NCBI GenBank assembly: GCA_036937835.1
Contig: CM072869.1
Location: forward strand, 9,212,001 to 9,276,000
DNA from: Pampus argenteus
Lineage: Eukaryota; Chordata; Actinopteri; Scombriformes; Stromateidae
DNA length: 64,000 nt
Direction: 5' to 3'
Position 1 is the first letter of the stretch. Each line of letters starts with the position of its first letter. Of the stretch, positions 11,033 to 24,200 are shown piece after piece. The position numbers and the translations under genes are program-made. The notes below the pieces were generated by a model that ran no database searches, was not told the DNA's origin, and worked only from the letters and a program-made list of their open reading frames with translations.

Positions 11033-14000
11033 CTTCGGGGTCTGACCCTACAAACCCACAAGCTTTACAGTCTCTTCTCGTCTTTTAGCTATTTGTCTTT
11101 ACAGAACCTAAACACAGGTGCAGGAGGTCTAGAAGCACACAGACACTACTTGTCCTTTCACATAGTCAGAAACTGATGTTTGGTTCATGAATATTGTTTT
11201 AGGCATCTTTTACTCCAGTTGGTGTCTCTGATCAGAAGCATGCTGTTTGTTCTCCTCTGTGAAAAAAGCATCTTGGTGATGATTGCAGGCAGTCCCAGAT
11301 ATCAAATGACATGTTTGGGATCTTTTCAAATGGTGCATGTTGGTATCTTTAGTGTAGAAGATCTCCTCATCTGTTGAATTACCTGATGAAGAACAGAGAA
11401 GCTGTGAAATAACAACACAAAGTTATTATTTGATTGTCATTTTAATACCTGTATTACAGGGCAGTATCTGTTGTATTTTCTCTGAAGCCAACCATCCCAT
11501 GTGTGCGGATAAGTGTTGATGTAACTAGTCTAAATTAGCAGTAAACGTAGCTATATATGGTCAACATGCTGAGGCTGTTACACAGGCAGACATGTTAAGG
11601 TCAAAACTGGGATTACAGATTAATTTCACCTAAGAAGACACCAAGTATATCTTGTTTTGTTGTTGTTACTGTGCACCCCCGTTCCTTCGTTTTACCCATT
11701 TAATCGTCTTTAATCGTCATTTAATCGTTATTTAGTCCTGGCTGCAGATTATCTCGGAGACTGATAATAGAGTTAGTGACTGTTGTTTTCCACTCCGCAG
11801 ACTCCAGCTCAGATTTAAACTTCGAGGATTCTTCATTAACTCACATTAACCACCCCAGCACTGTTTGCGTTGTCTCGCTGTTGTATGATATACAATTCAC
11901 AGACACAATTTAAGCAACACGTATATTACTCTTACCGACAGAGACCGTGTGAGAAACAAAAATAAGTCATCCGGAGCCAAGCAAAACACTGGCCGTGTTC
12001 CTATTTTAACGGCAAACAATGCACTCGGTGCGCCAACACTGCTTTTCAGCTTTTCAGCGGCAACGTATGCATTTCCGTAAATTCCATGGTAACGGTACCT
12101 ATTACCGTAATAACGGACGTATGGGCGCTCAGAATATTCGTCAAATAAAATATTGACAAGGTGTAGCGATTTCTAGATATGTAATTGTAAGTGTAATTGT
12201 AAGTGTATTGTTTACTCAAAATTTGAAATAAACGTAATTTAAAGTAGCTGCTGTGTGAAAATGAAAACAAATGAATATTGACAAAAACGTATCATAGTCT
12301 ACACTGAGCATTACGGTAAACATCACTAACACCCAGGCCTCACTGCCATCCAGTGGCTGCAGTTAGCACTTGTCAGAAATACTGAGAGGTGATCAGAGGT
12401 AGTGGACACCTGTGTCCAGTACACCGTAGGTGAGTACTAAAAGTTTCTACAGCTTCGCTGAATTGACATAAAATTGAGTGTGAGTCCATTTTAACGCAGT
12501 GTAGACGTTCACTTTCTCTGTGTGCTAACTGCCCACTAACTGTTGTGTGGGTTTCTTTGCCCCTTTAATAATAAATGTACATTGTGTCATTCTGTTGGTT
12601 TTGGTTTTCCTCAGCTAGCTAATATTGCTGTGAAATTACTCGCATGAAAGCTGTTTTTATTAATTGTTAGCTGCCAAATTGGGTTAAACTTGCTGAATAT
12701 GGTCGTATGTTGTTATCACAAAACCTGTACGACCCTCTTAAGTTTGACTAACAGTTTTGTAGCCTACAGTATGTACTCTGTAATTACTTGAAGCTACTTT
12801 CCCTGAATGTGAGAGCATTTGCATCACACCGACCACCGACAAAATAGTGTATTAACTATACGTGTGTAACTTTATTTGACCTTTGGCTGTTGACTACTTT
12901 GGAGTCTGGTTGGACACACAAAATCCTCAACATAATGTTTACACAAGCGTCTTATCAGGAATCCCAGGCTACAGTATCTCCTGTGTTATAAGGACGTAAG
13001 AACAAGGGTTTCATAGGATAAAAAAGGTTCATAGATCATCAGTAAGATGTTTTGCCAGTAACTACTTTTTAGATATGCTTTTATGCTTGCATACATAGTG
13101 TCTACTTGAGCATGCCTGGACATTGAGACAAGATTTCAATACAGTGATTGATAATAATAATAATAATAATGATTGATAATTCTTGCATAATTAAAAAAAA
13201 CAACATTTTATTCTATTTAAATGAGGCCATTTTTGATTTATGCTGATATGTGTGTAATAGAAGTGTCATCAAACCTTGAGAACAATTGTGTGTGATGCTT
13301 GAATCTGTCATAAATCAGTTTTATGAATGTTCATGGAGATCCTGTGGCATATGTTTCCCATAGTTCTTAGGCTAAAATTTGTTTAACAATGCAAACAACT
13401 GCAAATGTTTTATTTGCATCTCCTCTCTCACGCCCTCCCATTCAAGTACACAGTAACTCTCCTCACATGACGCTATCCTTTTTTTTTACTCCCTACACAT
13501 CCTGGTGCACAGTAATGGACACATGACTAAATATCGGTTTAATTTTTCCTTGTCTAAATAAACAGTGAGGTAAACTGGTCATCCTGTACGAAGCCCGGAG
13601 TTACTGTCTTATCTCACAATGAAACACTTTGGATACACTTATATAAAACCTTCTGCTTTTTAACATGTAGCTGTTGCTGGATTCCTCAGACTGTTACAAA
13701 ATCTGGAGAGGAGAAAATGTCTGACAATTGAACCACAGCAGCTGTAGATAATGCGTATAGTTACATCTTAGTTTGTTCTGCACCTCGTGTTTGACTAGGG
13801 AGGACCTGTTGGCCAGCTTCTCTTGCAGCACTAAGCAGTAATATCCAAAGTGTCTTTTACCTAACTCTGTTTTAACAAGAAAGTAAAAGAATGTCTGTGA
13901 TGCTACTTCAGTATTCAATAATAAAAACATTAACACCATTAACTCTCATTTAAATTAGATTAAGTGTTCAATACAGACAGATGTTGTATGAAAGACTAAC

Positions 14001-14039
14001 ATTAACTCTCTAGTCCTTCCTGTCTGCCTCTATGCAGAT
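11033..14039. promoter_or_regulatory. Shared divergent promoter region of tmem138 (-) and cracr2b (+)
   Basis: This 3-kb stretch has no coding sequence. It holds tmem138 intron 1 and first noncoding exon (to about 12020), a roughly 350-bp gap, and a likely noncoding first exon of cracr2b ending at about 12430 (CCGTAG|GTGAGT), followed by that gene's first intron. An ATA trinucleotide run lies at 13151-13170. The first-exon calls rest on donor sites only. Confidence 0.45.
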
Positions 14040-17000
14040 ATGTCTAAGTGGCTGAATGATGCTGAAGTGCTGGTGGGTCAGGGTAGTGGTGAGGCATTAC
14101 CAGTAACCCCCAGACCACGGGGCCTGCCAGGTGGGAGCCCCAGGCCGGGCTGGGGGTGTAGCCCTCAAAAGTCACCCACTAACAGAGAAGCCGTGCCAGG
14201 AAGCCCACAGGCAGAGACCATGGATAAGGCCAAGGAGCTGTTTGTGCTGTGTGACAAAGAGGGGAAGGGCTTCATCACGAAGCGGGACATGCAGGTGAAC
14301 AGTTAGTTTGGCAGAATGAGAAAAATTAGGCTGATTGTAGAGTTGAGTTAAATTTTCCACTTTCTTCTGGTCAGAGGCTAGAAGGGGAGTTGCCGCTGTC
14401 GCCCGAACAGCTGGAGACGGTGTTTGAGAGTCTTGACAGAGAGAGCAATGGATTCCTTACTCCTGTTGAGTTCAACACAGGACTTGGTGAGCGTCTTGTT
14501 TTGAATGATTTCAGACCACTTTTGACTTTTCATTCACATCTGTCATCCTCTTTCAACCAATTTCTATGTTTGTCCGTGGTACAGGAGAATTGATGGGATG
14601 TGAGGACATGACTGAGCAGATTCAAGATGAGGCAGAGGAGGATCCGGACCAGATGGACTGGTCCCAGGACCGTGCTGTAGTTAGATTTGTAAATATACTG
14701 ATGGAGCTAGGTGCTGACAAGCTTTTCAACAAGTAAGATCGCCGGCACAAAATCAAGATTCAGAACTCTACACTAAGATTTACCAATCGAATTATCATTT
14801 TTTTATGGAACATTTGGCTCTGAGACAATATAATGGACATTTTTCTATTTGTTAGAAAATAATAGTTAGTTCCAGCCCTGCACTACTGAACTATAGAGAT
14901 CTTGCTGTACATTTTACTCATTTAGCACACATAACAATGTTTTGTATGTTTTTGTATTAAATTGCATATTTAGTAGAGACAAAAGGATATGATTTTTTTT
15001 TTTATTTGTGGGGCATGTTGGACACGTGTTGAATAGGTGACAAATTTAAAACAAAACAACATGTGTCTTATAAAGTTGTTCCACCATAAGCACTGAGAAC
15101 AGCTTCTTCAAGTCTCTGCTGGAGGGACGAACGCAGTTCTGTGAGATATACCCTCACCTGGTGATTTGATGATGGTAGTGTAGCGTGCCATCAGTCCAAA
15201 GTTTCCTGCACAGTTCGGCTGAGATCTGGTGACTGAAGTTTGTAGCATCATGTTTCACGTCATTTTCATACTCATCAAACCATCCAATAACCCTCAGGCC
15301 CTGTATGGAAGCATCTGTTATGTTTTTCCACTGATTTATTCAGATTTAAAGTGTCATCTGTTTTAATTTGAAAAGGCATTAACATTTTCTGATGTAGGTT
15401 ATTGGTGTTGTGTGTCAGTCAGCAGGAGCTCTGTTCTCTATGGTGTGAACTGCAAAGGCACAGACCAGATCTGCTGAACGCCCTGGAAGGCGTCCTGTTC
15501 CATGCAGTGTCCAATTTACAGGACTCCATCAGAGAGAGAGACAGTCTGGAACAAGCTCTACGCAGGTCACTACCACCCTCCTCCCATTGTCCTCTGCATA
15601 TGTAAACCAATACACATTGATTCTGCCCAGTGGACACAACTGTGACTGTTCACATTGTTTCTAGTTTTATAAATTCATTCAACTTTAATTTGATCTGTTT
15701 TAGACGGGAGAGTGAACATGATCAGGTTGTTCGATCCATATATGAAGAAATGGAAAACCAAATCAAAGACGAAAGAGAGAAACGCCTAACTCAGGTACAT
15801 ATGTGTGCTATTTAGTCCAACTGTTATTTCATTTAGCAAAAGTGATCAACATAATAACATTTAATACATTTATTGTACAGGACAGTATGAAACAGAAGCA
15901 GAGAGGGCAACAACTTGAGGAGGAGCTGAAGATACGGGAGCAAGAGTTGGAGAATATACTGACAAAACAGAAAGAGGTAGGCGTGCAAGAGGTATTAATG
16001 TTATTTTTACTGTCTTAGTGTAATGAGTGAGTCAACAGGACCTGTCTTTGTACTAAGCTGGAGACCAGAATCCGGCAGCAGAGCTGTGAGCAAGCAAACA
16101 TCAAGCAGCAGAACCAGCAGCTGCGGAGCCTCAACATCCAGCTACAGGAGCAGGTGGAGAGCACCAAAGAGCAGCTACAGGCAGCTCTGGGTCAGCTCAG
16201 CATGCTGCAGCTCAACGCTGCACAGGAACAAGTGGCCCGTGACAGGTAACAGTGTCACATGCAGCATGTGATCATGAACACAATTTTTTTAATTGTAGTA
16301 TGGCTGAAATAAATTTCTACTTATAATACTAATGAATTGTATTAACGAACCGTGTGAGTACTTTAGTGTAAAAACAAAAACAGAGTAATAAGTTAGCTGC
16401 AGGCTATGAAGAGGACCGGAAAAAAAAAAAAACCATATTCAATATTAGATTAAATCCAACATGCAGAACATTTTCCATGTCAGGCAAGTTTGAAAAATAC
16501 CCAATATGGAGAATAGATAGATAGACAGGCAGTACTTTGTAGGATACAACAACTGATTGTCGATGTTGGTCTGGGATATAAAACATCGCCAGACATACCC
16601 CTCAACAGTCTTTTGTTTGCTTCACTGTAGAGATGTGATGAAGGTGTCGAGGAATATGCAGAAAGAGAAGGATAGTCTCTTCAGACAGCTGGAGCTATTG
16701 AGGTAAGTCAGCCATTCATCAGTGAATATAGGCTAGCCAGTGTCACAGTAACTAAATGATTTTTCTCTTCTTGTGTCAGGGATATGAACAAAATGCTTCG
16801 AGATGAGAAAGATGCCCAACAGTCTCAGAAGAGGGTTAGTCACAGACCCTCTGTTTTTCCTCCTCTGCCATTAACTCATTACCTCTGTGAAGACCTTTGT
16901 ACCCCATGGACACAGCAGAATTATCCACCCTAAGCTAAGTCTTGGAATGACTTCATGCTTTATTCCGTCCTCTGGACAATGACTATCTATATGGGCAGCT

Positions 17001-19720
17001 GTTATTTGTTGGTTATTCATTGAACTTAATGTCATTGACACCGTTTGGGATTTTTGCTTGTCGGCAATGTTTTTTTTTCTGTAGATGAGGTCAGTGAACT
17101 GAAGGATTTTGCTGAAAAGCATTAATTCTGTCCTGTGTGAACTTGAAGCAAAGAATGTTATATATGTTAATTAGTTATTTATGCAGGTGGACTGAAATAT
17201 TTACAGAACTAATAAATCTAAAGTATCTCACTTGTTAAAGGTGTGCTAATCAAGCACCTCTCAGCAGACTCCCTTTGAATTTCCAATCCTTTGGAAAAAA
17301 TGACAATAACACTTTGATTGTAGCAACTTTTTTGGATTTGAACTTCCGCACTGAACACATGATTGCTATTGTATGTCATTGCGGTATAATTTACAATGAA
17401 ATAAATGTATTACCTGTTATGTTGAACTACTTTGCAGCATAATAAATGTTACTACTGAATTGAATTGTTGGTTTCTAAATGTACATCACATATGACCTGC
17501 CTATTACTACAACAAACATGTATTTATGCTATAAAAAAATGTTTACAAATGTCACTAATTTCTTCTGCCTCATTTTTCACTAAAACCTTTTTCAGAATCC
17601 TAAAATCAGAAAGACTTTGCAGAAGAAAGGTTCAGTAATAGGTAACTACTTACTACAAGACAAGCCACTGAAAAGGTTTGTATGACCAGTCAACAATAAT
17701 ACATGTTTGCAGTAATGTGAGGCAGATCACGTGAGGAAGCAACTAATTTTGTGTATTCGTTGATCCTGAAGACAGCTGAACTCATCCGATGAGTTGGAGC
17801 AGAACAAAGAGAAAAAACAGGTGTCAATTTCATCCAAGAAACACCAAGAGTCATGTAGAGTCAAATGTGAAAATGTTGAACAGACTCAAACTCAGGTAGG
17901 GAGTATATTTAATCTAATACAAACATACATACATTTATGCCAAAAAACATTGATTTTGTAACACTAAAATGAGATGCAGATATTGAGATTCATGCACTCT
18001 CACAGCAAAGACAAAAAAACAAACAAACAGTTCAATCCTTTTGCCTGAATTTTAGAGCAAAATTGTCAGACAGCAGCGAGTGTTCAAGGTGGTATTCCTG
18101 GGTAGTTCAGGGGTGGGTAAGAGCTCCTTTGTCCGGCGCTACTGCACAGGGCATTTCTCCAGTGAAATGAGCACTACGGTCGGTAAGTTTTTCTCTTCTT
18201 ATCACTCTTTGACTACTGTTAAAATGCTCCTTGGTGAATACATACTGTCAGTAAAGTATGAAATTAAGGTGCTTTGCTGCTTCTAGGTATAGACTTCCAG
18301 ATGAAGACTATAACTCTGGGCTCCACCACCATCACCCTGCAGCTCTGGGACACTGCAGGACAGGAAAGGTCAGATTGAAATGAATTGAAATTGATTCATG
18401 CCTGATAAATTGTTTTATACATGAGTGTAATTTGTTTCCCCCTTTTTTTTTTCCTTACACCAATGTAACCAATGGCCAAGGTTTCTCAGCATCACTGAGC
18501 AGTACTACCGCAAGGCTGATGGTATACTCGCCATGTATGACATAACTAACTCCGCCTCCTTCACCACTGTGAGAGGATGGATGGACTCTGTAAAGGTGAG
18601 CCGGTGGAGATGTCATTGATGGTTAGATGTAAAAACATGCAAAACAGTTTTGCGCTGTTTTGAATAAACATCCAGATTATTGACAACAGAGAGCAGTAGG
18701 AATACCTTACATGTGACCACTGTGGTCTTTTTTTAATTATTTGTTTTGGGGGTTTTTTCGTCAGATGTTTAAGTTGACAGTGGTGTATTTTGGCTTCAGT
18801 TAACACTAATATATTGAATAGAGTGTGTATGTAACCTGTTGTGTCTGTCCCAGGAGAAGATGTGTGAAGGTGCAGTACTGATGCTGCTGGGGAACAAGCT
18901 GGACCTGGCAGATGGTAGCAGCAGACAGGTTACAGCAAGAGAGGGACGGAAGCTAGCAGAGGTGAGGCATATTTGAATATTCAAACAACTTTCTGTTGTG
19001 ATTTGTTCATGATGCTACTGCTTAGGAAGAAAAAAATATCTGTAAGAAAATATAGTTTTTTTTTTAATTCTCTTGTTTTTACAGCAGCACCAGGCTTTGT
19101 TTTATGAATGCAGCAGCAAGACTGGATGTAATATGGAGGAGCTGATGACTCAGCTGGCGGGGTACGGTGTCTTATTTCTTCAGTGTACAGTACATAACTA
19201 ATGGAGTCTAAACAGCCTTACAATAATTCCTTCCTTCATGAAATGTATAATGTTTTTATTGATTTAGAAAAGCGTTGATTCAACTATATAGTCAAGCTTG
19301 TGGAGCTGTTCTGAATAATCTAATTAATTGATTCATGTTGTGTTTGTCTATAAAATGCCATAGAATAATCCAAAACCCATGGATATAGATTTTACTAAAT
19401 AAACTCCCTGTCATCTCCCTGTCATTTTATCAATTCATTCCATAATTGTTTTAGCACAATTTTAAATAATTAGTCTAGCCTTTTTGATATAAATGGTGTG
19501 TTCCTAATAAACTGGAAGCTCATTGGTGTCCCTTGTGTTATTTTTTTTGGCATAAACCCGAGAAGAAGCAAGGCAGCAAGATCAGTGGCGTAATCTGTAA
19601 TATTATAAATGTATAATTTTCTTTCTTCGTTTTAGGATGTTAGTCTCCCAGCACGATCGACAATGTGAAGATGCACTTGTACTGACTGAGGACGCTGCTA
19701 AAAGAAGATGCTGTACATGA
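14040..19720 (+). CDS. cracr2b: CRACR2B-like EF-hand protein with C-terminal Rab GTPase
   Basis: Seventeen coding exons: 14040-14294, 14375-14486, 14585-14732, 15419-15565, 15704-15794, 15881-15976, 16058-16245, 16631-16702, 16780-16834, 17596-17675, 17772-17895, 18056-18182, 18287-18368, 18481-18595, 18854-18961, 19085-19161, 19636-19720; 1962 nt, 653 residues. EF-hands: a degenerate loop at 72-83 (DKEGKGFITKRD) and a canonical one at 106-117 (DRESNGFLTPVE). A long coiled coil follows (about 190-400), with the family block VSRNMQKEKDSLFRQLELLR. The C-terminal part is a full small GTPase: P-loop GSSGVGKS 472-479, WDTAGQE 519-525, NKLD 578-581, ECSSKTG, and a CCT end suited to geranylgeranylation. 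EF-hand and coiled-coil wording is closer to human CRACR2B (EFCAB4A) than CRACR2A, and CD151 is next door in human too. Human CRACR2B stops before the GTPase. Likely role: calcium-regulated Rab adaptor near CRAC channels (inferred). Poly(A) AATAAA at 19957-19962. Confidence 0.9.
15045..15320. repeat. Interspersed repeat fragment in cracr2b intron 3
   Basis: Text such as GAGATCTGGTGACTGAAGTTTG and AGTCTCTGCTGGAGGGACGA resembles a dispersed fish repeat of uncertain class. It has no coding potential, its ends are unclear, and it interrupts no exon. Confidence 0.35.
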
Positions 19721-21239
19721 AGAGAAAATGCCGGCGCTTCTTGAAAAGACTCAAAATTGCCAGGTGACCCCCTTTCATTTTGTGGAATTACAATGTCTTT
19801 GTTGAGTGATGGGAAATGTTAAATCACACACAGAAATGTGTTCAGAGGTCAGTTATTTCATTTTACTGTGACCGGCTTTACTGCACAGTATCTGAAATGT
19901 TGTTTTTTTAATGTTAATGTTTGCATGTTTCATGTTCATGTTTTGGTAATCCAACTAATAAAATATATTTTTGTTGACCCCTTCTGTTGTCTTATTCTTT
20001 CTCAACATTTTTGATCTATGCCCTTTAAGCCACATTAATGTTTGAGTTCTTATGCATGAGAAACCAGCTGGGGGCAGCCATGCACTTTACACAGCTCGAG
20101 GAGCAGTGAGGTGCCCTGTTCTGCCAAAAGAGGACAGACGCTCAGACGCTTGTTGCTGGAGTCTTGGGGTCAGAGTGTCTACTGAGAACTTAACAGTGTT
20201 GCAGTTCACCTTCAGACAGCAGCAACATTGACATTGGAGTTAGAGGGAAGACGTTACCACAAAAATCAACATCATTTTGGGCCCACCATCTAAAATCAGG
20301 TAGGATTATTTTGGTCTGAGCGGAAGGGGAGACATGGAGATTTTCCATGACACAATGGTTTAAAAATAACTCTGAATGTGACCATTAAGGATTGTTTTTG
20401 CTTGACAAATACATTCACACAGCATGTTGTCTGTATTTTTAGGTGTTTTTTTTAAATTTATGTATTTATTTTATTGTCCATTTTATTGGCATGTTATTAA
20501 TTTATTTCTAATAAAGAGATGTGTTCACTGATATCTAAAATCTTAGATCACTATCTCCTGTGATTTTTAGAGTCATAATGTTTCTGTAAATAGAATAAAA
20601 GGAAAGTTAAGTTAGATCAAAATTTGGTTAGGATAGTAACAGAATCATTGAATCATGTAAGAGTTAAAAGTCAATAGTGTATCACTGGAGTGTGAGAAGG
20701 TCAGGTTAAGCTATTGGGATCTGGGATGGTGGTCATATATATCTGTTAGCTTGATGGCATGTGACACAGGCTGTTAAGTTTATTTTCCCCACAACATATT
20801 TGATTTCATCAGAGAGCTTGTTCCTGTTGTTGTAACAGAGCAGTTATAACAACTTCTTGCAACCACATTTTTAATTTATGATCTACTGTTCACTTTAATA
20901 TAAAGGTGATACAAATAAAACCCTTTTAAAAAAGAATTAATATGTTGTCAGGACATCTCATACACACAGTACTGTAGTATTGTGTGAGCTCCACCCAGTG
21001 AATCACTTTCAGACTGAAAGAAGAAATTCCTACATGAACAGTGCATAGTAGTCTCAATCTGATACAGCATAAAGATAGAAAGTTGTGCGATCATAATCTT
21101 CACTACAATACTACAGTGTTGTTGGAGGGTATGGCCTGCTCTCTGAGCATCTTGCATCTTGCAACACTTAAAGTTGTTTTCAATTGGCAATGTTTTCAGC
21201 TGTATATTGACTTACGGTGTATTAACTTTTCATTTCAGA
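19721..21239 (+). other. cracr2b 3' end and cd151 noncoding first exon
   Basis: After the cracr2b stop, AATAAA at 19957-19962 ends that transcript. A GC-richer block at about 20095-20299 ends in a good donor (AAAATCAG|GTAGGA) and is probably the noncoding first exon of cd151, whose ATG exon starts at 21239. The stretch between is AT-rich intron without further features. Confidence 0.45.
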
Positions 21240-24200
21240 ATGGAAGCTCGCAGTGAAAAAACACAGACATGTGGGACAATTTGCCTGAAATATCTACTTT
21301 TTATCTTCAATGTTCTTTTCTGGGTAAGTTAACAAATGAAATACGGCGAACATACTGTTGCATACCATGGTAAATATTTACCATGGTGCTTAAAAAATAT
21401 TAGTACTAATAATCCACTTTGTGTTGCAGCATTAAATGTACGTTTTGCTTCAGATGTCACAGATATTTATATGATTTCCCATTTATGAAAATGACACAGA
21501 GTTTGCATAACTTCCGTTGTTCATCACTGTTTTAAATAAAAATATAATACCACACTTTATGTAATTAATATTAACTTTTATTTAGTGTACAATGTTACAA
21601 GAGATACAATAATTAATAACATGATTAAAACTCCATACTGTCTGTACTCCATAGAAAATCCTGAATCTACAACTATCATATTTTTTTAATTTCTTGTATA
21701 TTTTTTACTTTTTTTTACTTTTAGGGTTTAAAGGTCACCTGAATCAATTCTATTATCAAATACTCTGTATGTGCATTTCCACAAAGTAGGCGCACAAATA
21801 TTAAACTGTGATTTATTTGCACCAGATAAAAACATTTAGCCGCACACCTTTTGAAGCTGACAGTGAAATGCGTTGTCTAGCTTGCATCATCGTTTTAGAA
21901 GCTACACTATAAAAGGTTAAAACTATGAGGTGCATTCTTGACACGAGCATTTGGTTCTTTGGTTGGTTCTTTTAGGTGGCAGGAGGGGCTGTGTTGGCAG
22001 TGGGAGTGTGGACTCTGGTGGAAAAGAGCCAGTACATCAGTTTACTGAACTCCAGCTTCTACTCGGCCTCTGCTTACATCCTGATAGCTGCGGGGCTAAT
22101 TGTGATAGCGACGGGTATTATTGGATGCTGTGCCACTCTGAAAGAGCTGAAGAGTCTTTTGATTGTGGTGAGGTGGTTCAGTCACATAAAACATTGCCCT
22201 TCAATGCATTTCAGCCCACCAAAACATGAACTCGGTTTAATTATGTGGAATCAATAAACAAGGGAAGACACTTTTAAGTTTTCTGTTTATATACACACAA
22301 CCTAATCTGAGTCTATGTGCGTTGAAAGTAAATCCCAGATGACCTTCTGTCTCGTCTGCCTGCATTCAACGCAGCTCACTATTTCAGACAGACATGGCTG
22401 TCAGATATATAGAGTGTGTCTTTAAGAGCTTAGATTTAGAGTGAGGGTCATGCCACAGGAATGATGGGCATCACAAGCGGCTGCTCGGACTTCAGAGTGT
22501 GTGATAGAGACAGCCAGTCGCAGAAGCAAAACTGCTCAAGATCTGTCAGCTTATTTCTATTTCCCCATCCGCTGCGACCTTTGAAATGAATAACTTCCTT
22601 TCCCACACTCAAAACAGTTATTCTCCAGAGCATAACTCTTTTTTTGGCTTTTTTAAATGCTAATTTTAGATGTTTTTGCATCACTATCTGAAGAAATGTT
22701 GACATTGTTCACAGCTGTCTTATTTATTTCATGTCTCTCCTTTACAGTATTTGATCTTGTTGCTTTGTATTTTCCTGCTGGAGATCATTGCTGGTGTGTT
22801 GGCCTACATTAACTATCAACAGGTGAAGCATTTTAACTTCAGTTTGTGTGAGTTTGTAGACATTATAAAATCAGACATCTTTGTTCTGCTTGTATTTTAA
22901 ATGTATGCATGTAGGTCTCATTTCACTATCCCTTTATGTGATTTCTTTTTCCATCATCTCTAAATACGATAGCAAAATGTCTGCACGCTGTTGTAAAATC
23001 TTCTCTGCATGCCTCTCTGTGCATGTACTTCATTTGTCATCCTTCTCACATCTCTCTTTCTCCTCCCTTTTGTTGCCCTCCAGTGTTTTCCTTTCTGCTA
23101 CCAGGTAATCTGCTGCCACTATAAAATTTCATTTTTATATCAAACTGTTTCTCTAACAGGTTGATATAAGATGGCCCATTTGTCATTTTTTTGCAACTGT
23201 CAGTCAAGCAACAAAACTATTTTTAAAGTGAAACTAGATTTAAAGAATGCTCACATGGAAAAGAGAGAAGGGTCAGAGGAGGAATACTCATATAGTCTGA
23301 GGTATGTGGGCATTACTCAGGTACAGAGGAATGTTACAGGGGAGGAAGGAAACTTGAGCAGGGGCTATTTTTATTGATGGGAGAAGATTTGCAGGTGATA
23401 AGAATTTCTCATGAATGATCACTGAAGTGCTGCTCCTGTCTTACAGCTGGATGAGGAACTGAGACAGAACCTGAAGGTGACCATGCAGCAGCAATATCAG
23501 CAACCAGGACAAGAAAGCGTCACACAGGCTGTGGACAAGCTTCATCAAGAGGTTTGGAAGTAGGATACTGTGTGTGTTTAAAACACAGTAGCTGATTTTA
23601 TAGTCAGGCAACTAACTGGTAGCCTGACAAATAGTAACACTACTTAAAGGATAAGTTCACAATCCTCTAAAGTTTGTATTGTTTCCTTGTTGAGTGTGGT
23701 AATATAAGTATAGAGGGACTTTGGTACTAGAAAGACTGTACAAAGACTCATTACATTAGCTGCAGATAAACGTTTTAATATATTTTTGCACAGGAGGAGA
23801 CTTGAGGATTTTTGTCCCAATTACTTACTTACGTTACTTACGGGATCTTCTAATGATCAGATTGAACAGGAGGAATAATTATGGCAAGAAAAAACAATTT
23901 CAATGTTCATTTGGGCACCTGCCTATTATTGTAAGACAGACAAATCGTGTCCCTGTCATTTTAAATGACAACATAACAACAACAACATAAAACAGACTTC
24001 AAACTACGAGTTTGGTCAGTTAATGTTTTAAAAGTAATTTTAAACAATTAATTGAGTTAGTAGTAGAGTGAGTAGTTGAGACTCAAATAAATATTTGTCA
24101 TTACTTCATCTTTTTTTTCTCTCCTGCACCTCCCTACACTGGCTGCCTCTCAGTTTAAGTGCTGTGGCAGTAACAGCTCCTCCGACTGGCGAGACAGTGC

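Noticed and set aside
13151..13170. Short-unit tandem repeats considered as a CRISPR-like or satellite array (also 58921-58943, 59837-59872, 60471-60500)
   Set aside because: They are simple microsatellites without spacers, in a vertebrate genome.
17772..17895. Alternative acceptor for this cracr2b exon at GAAGACAG (exon from 17776)
   Set aside because: It would place a TGA right after the junction. The acceptor four bases earlier (CTGAAG) keeps the frame open and adds RQLNSSDE.
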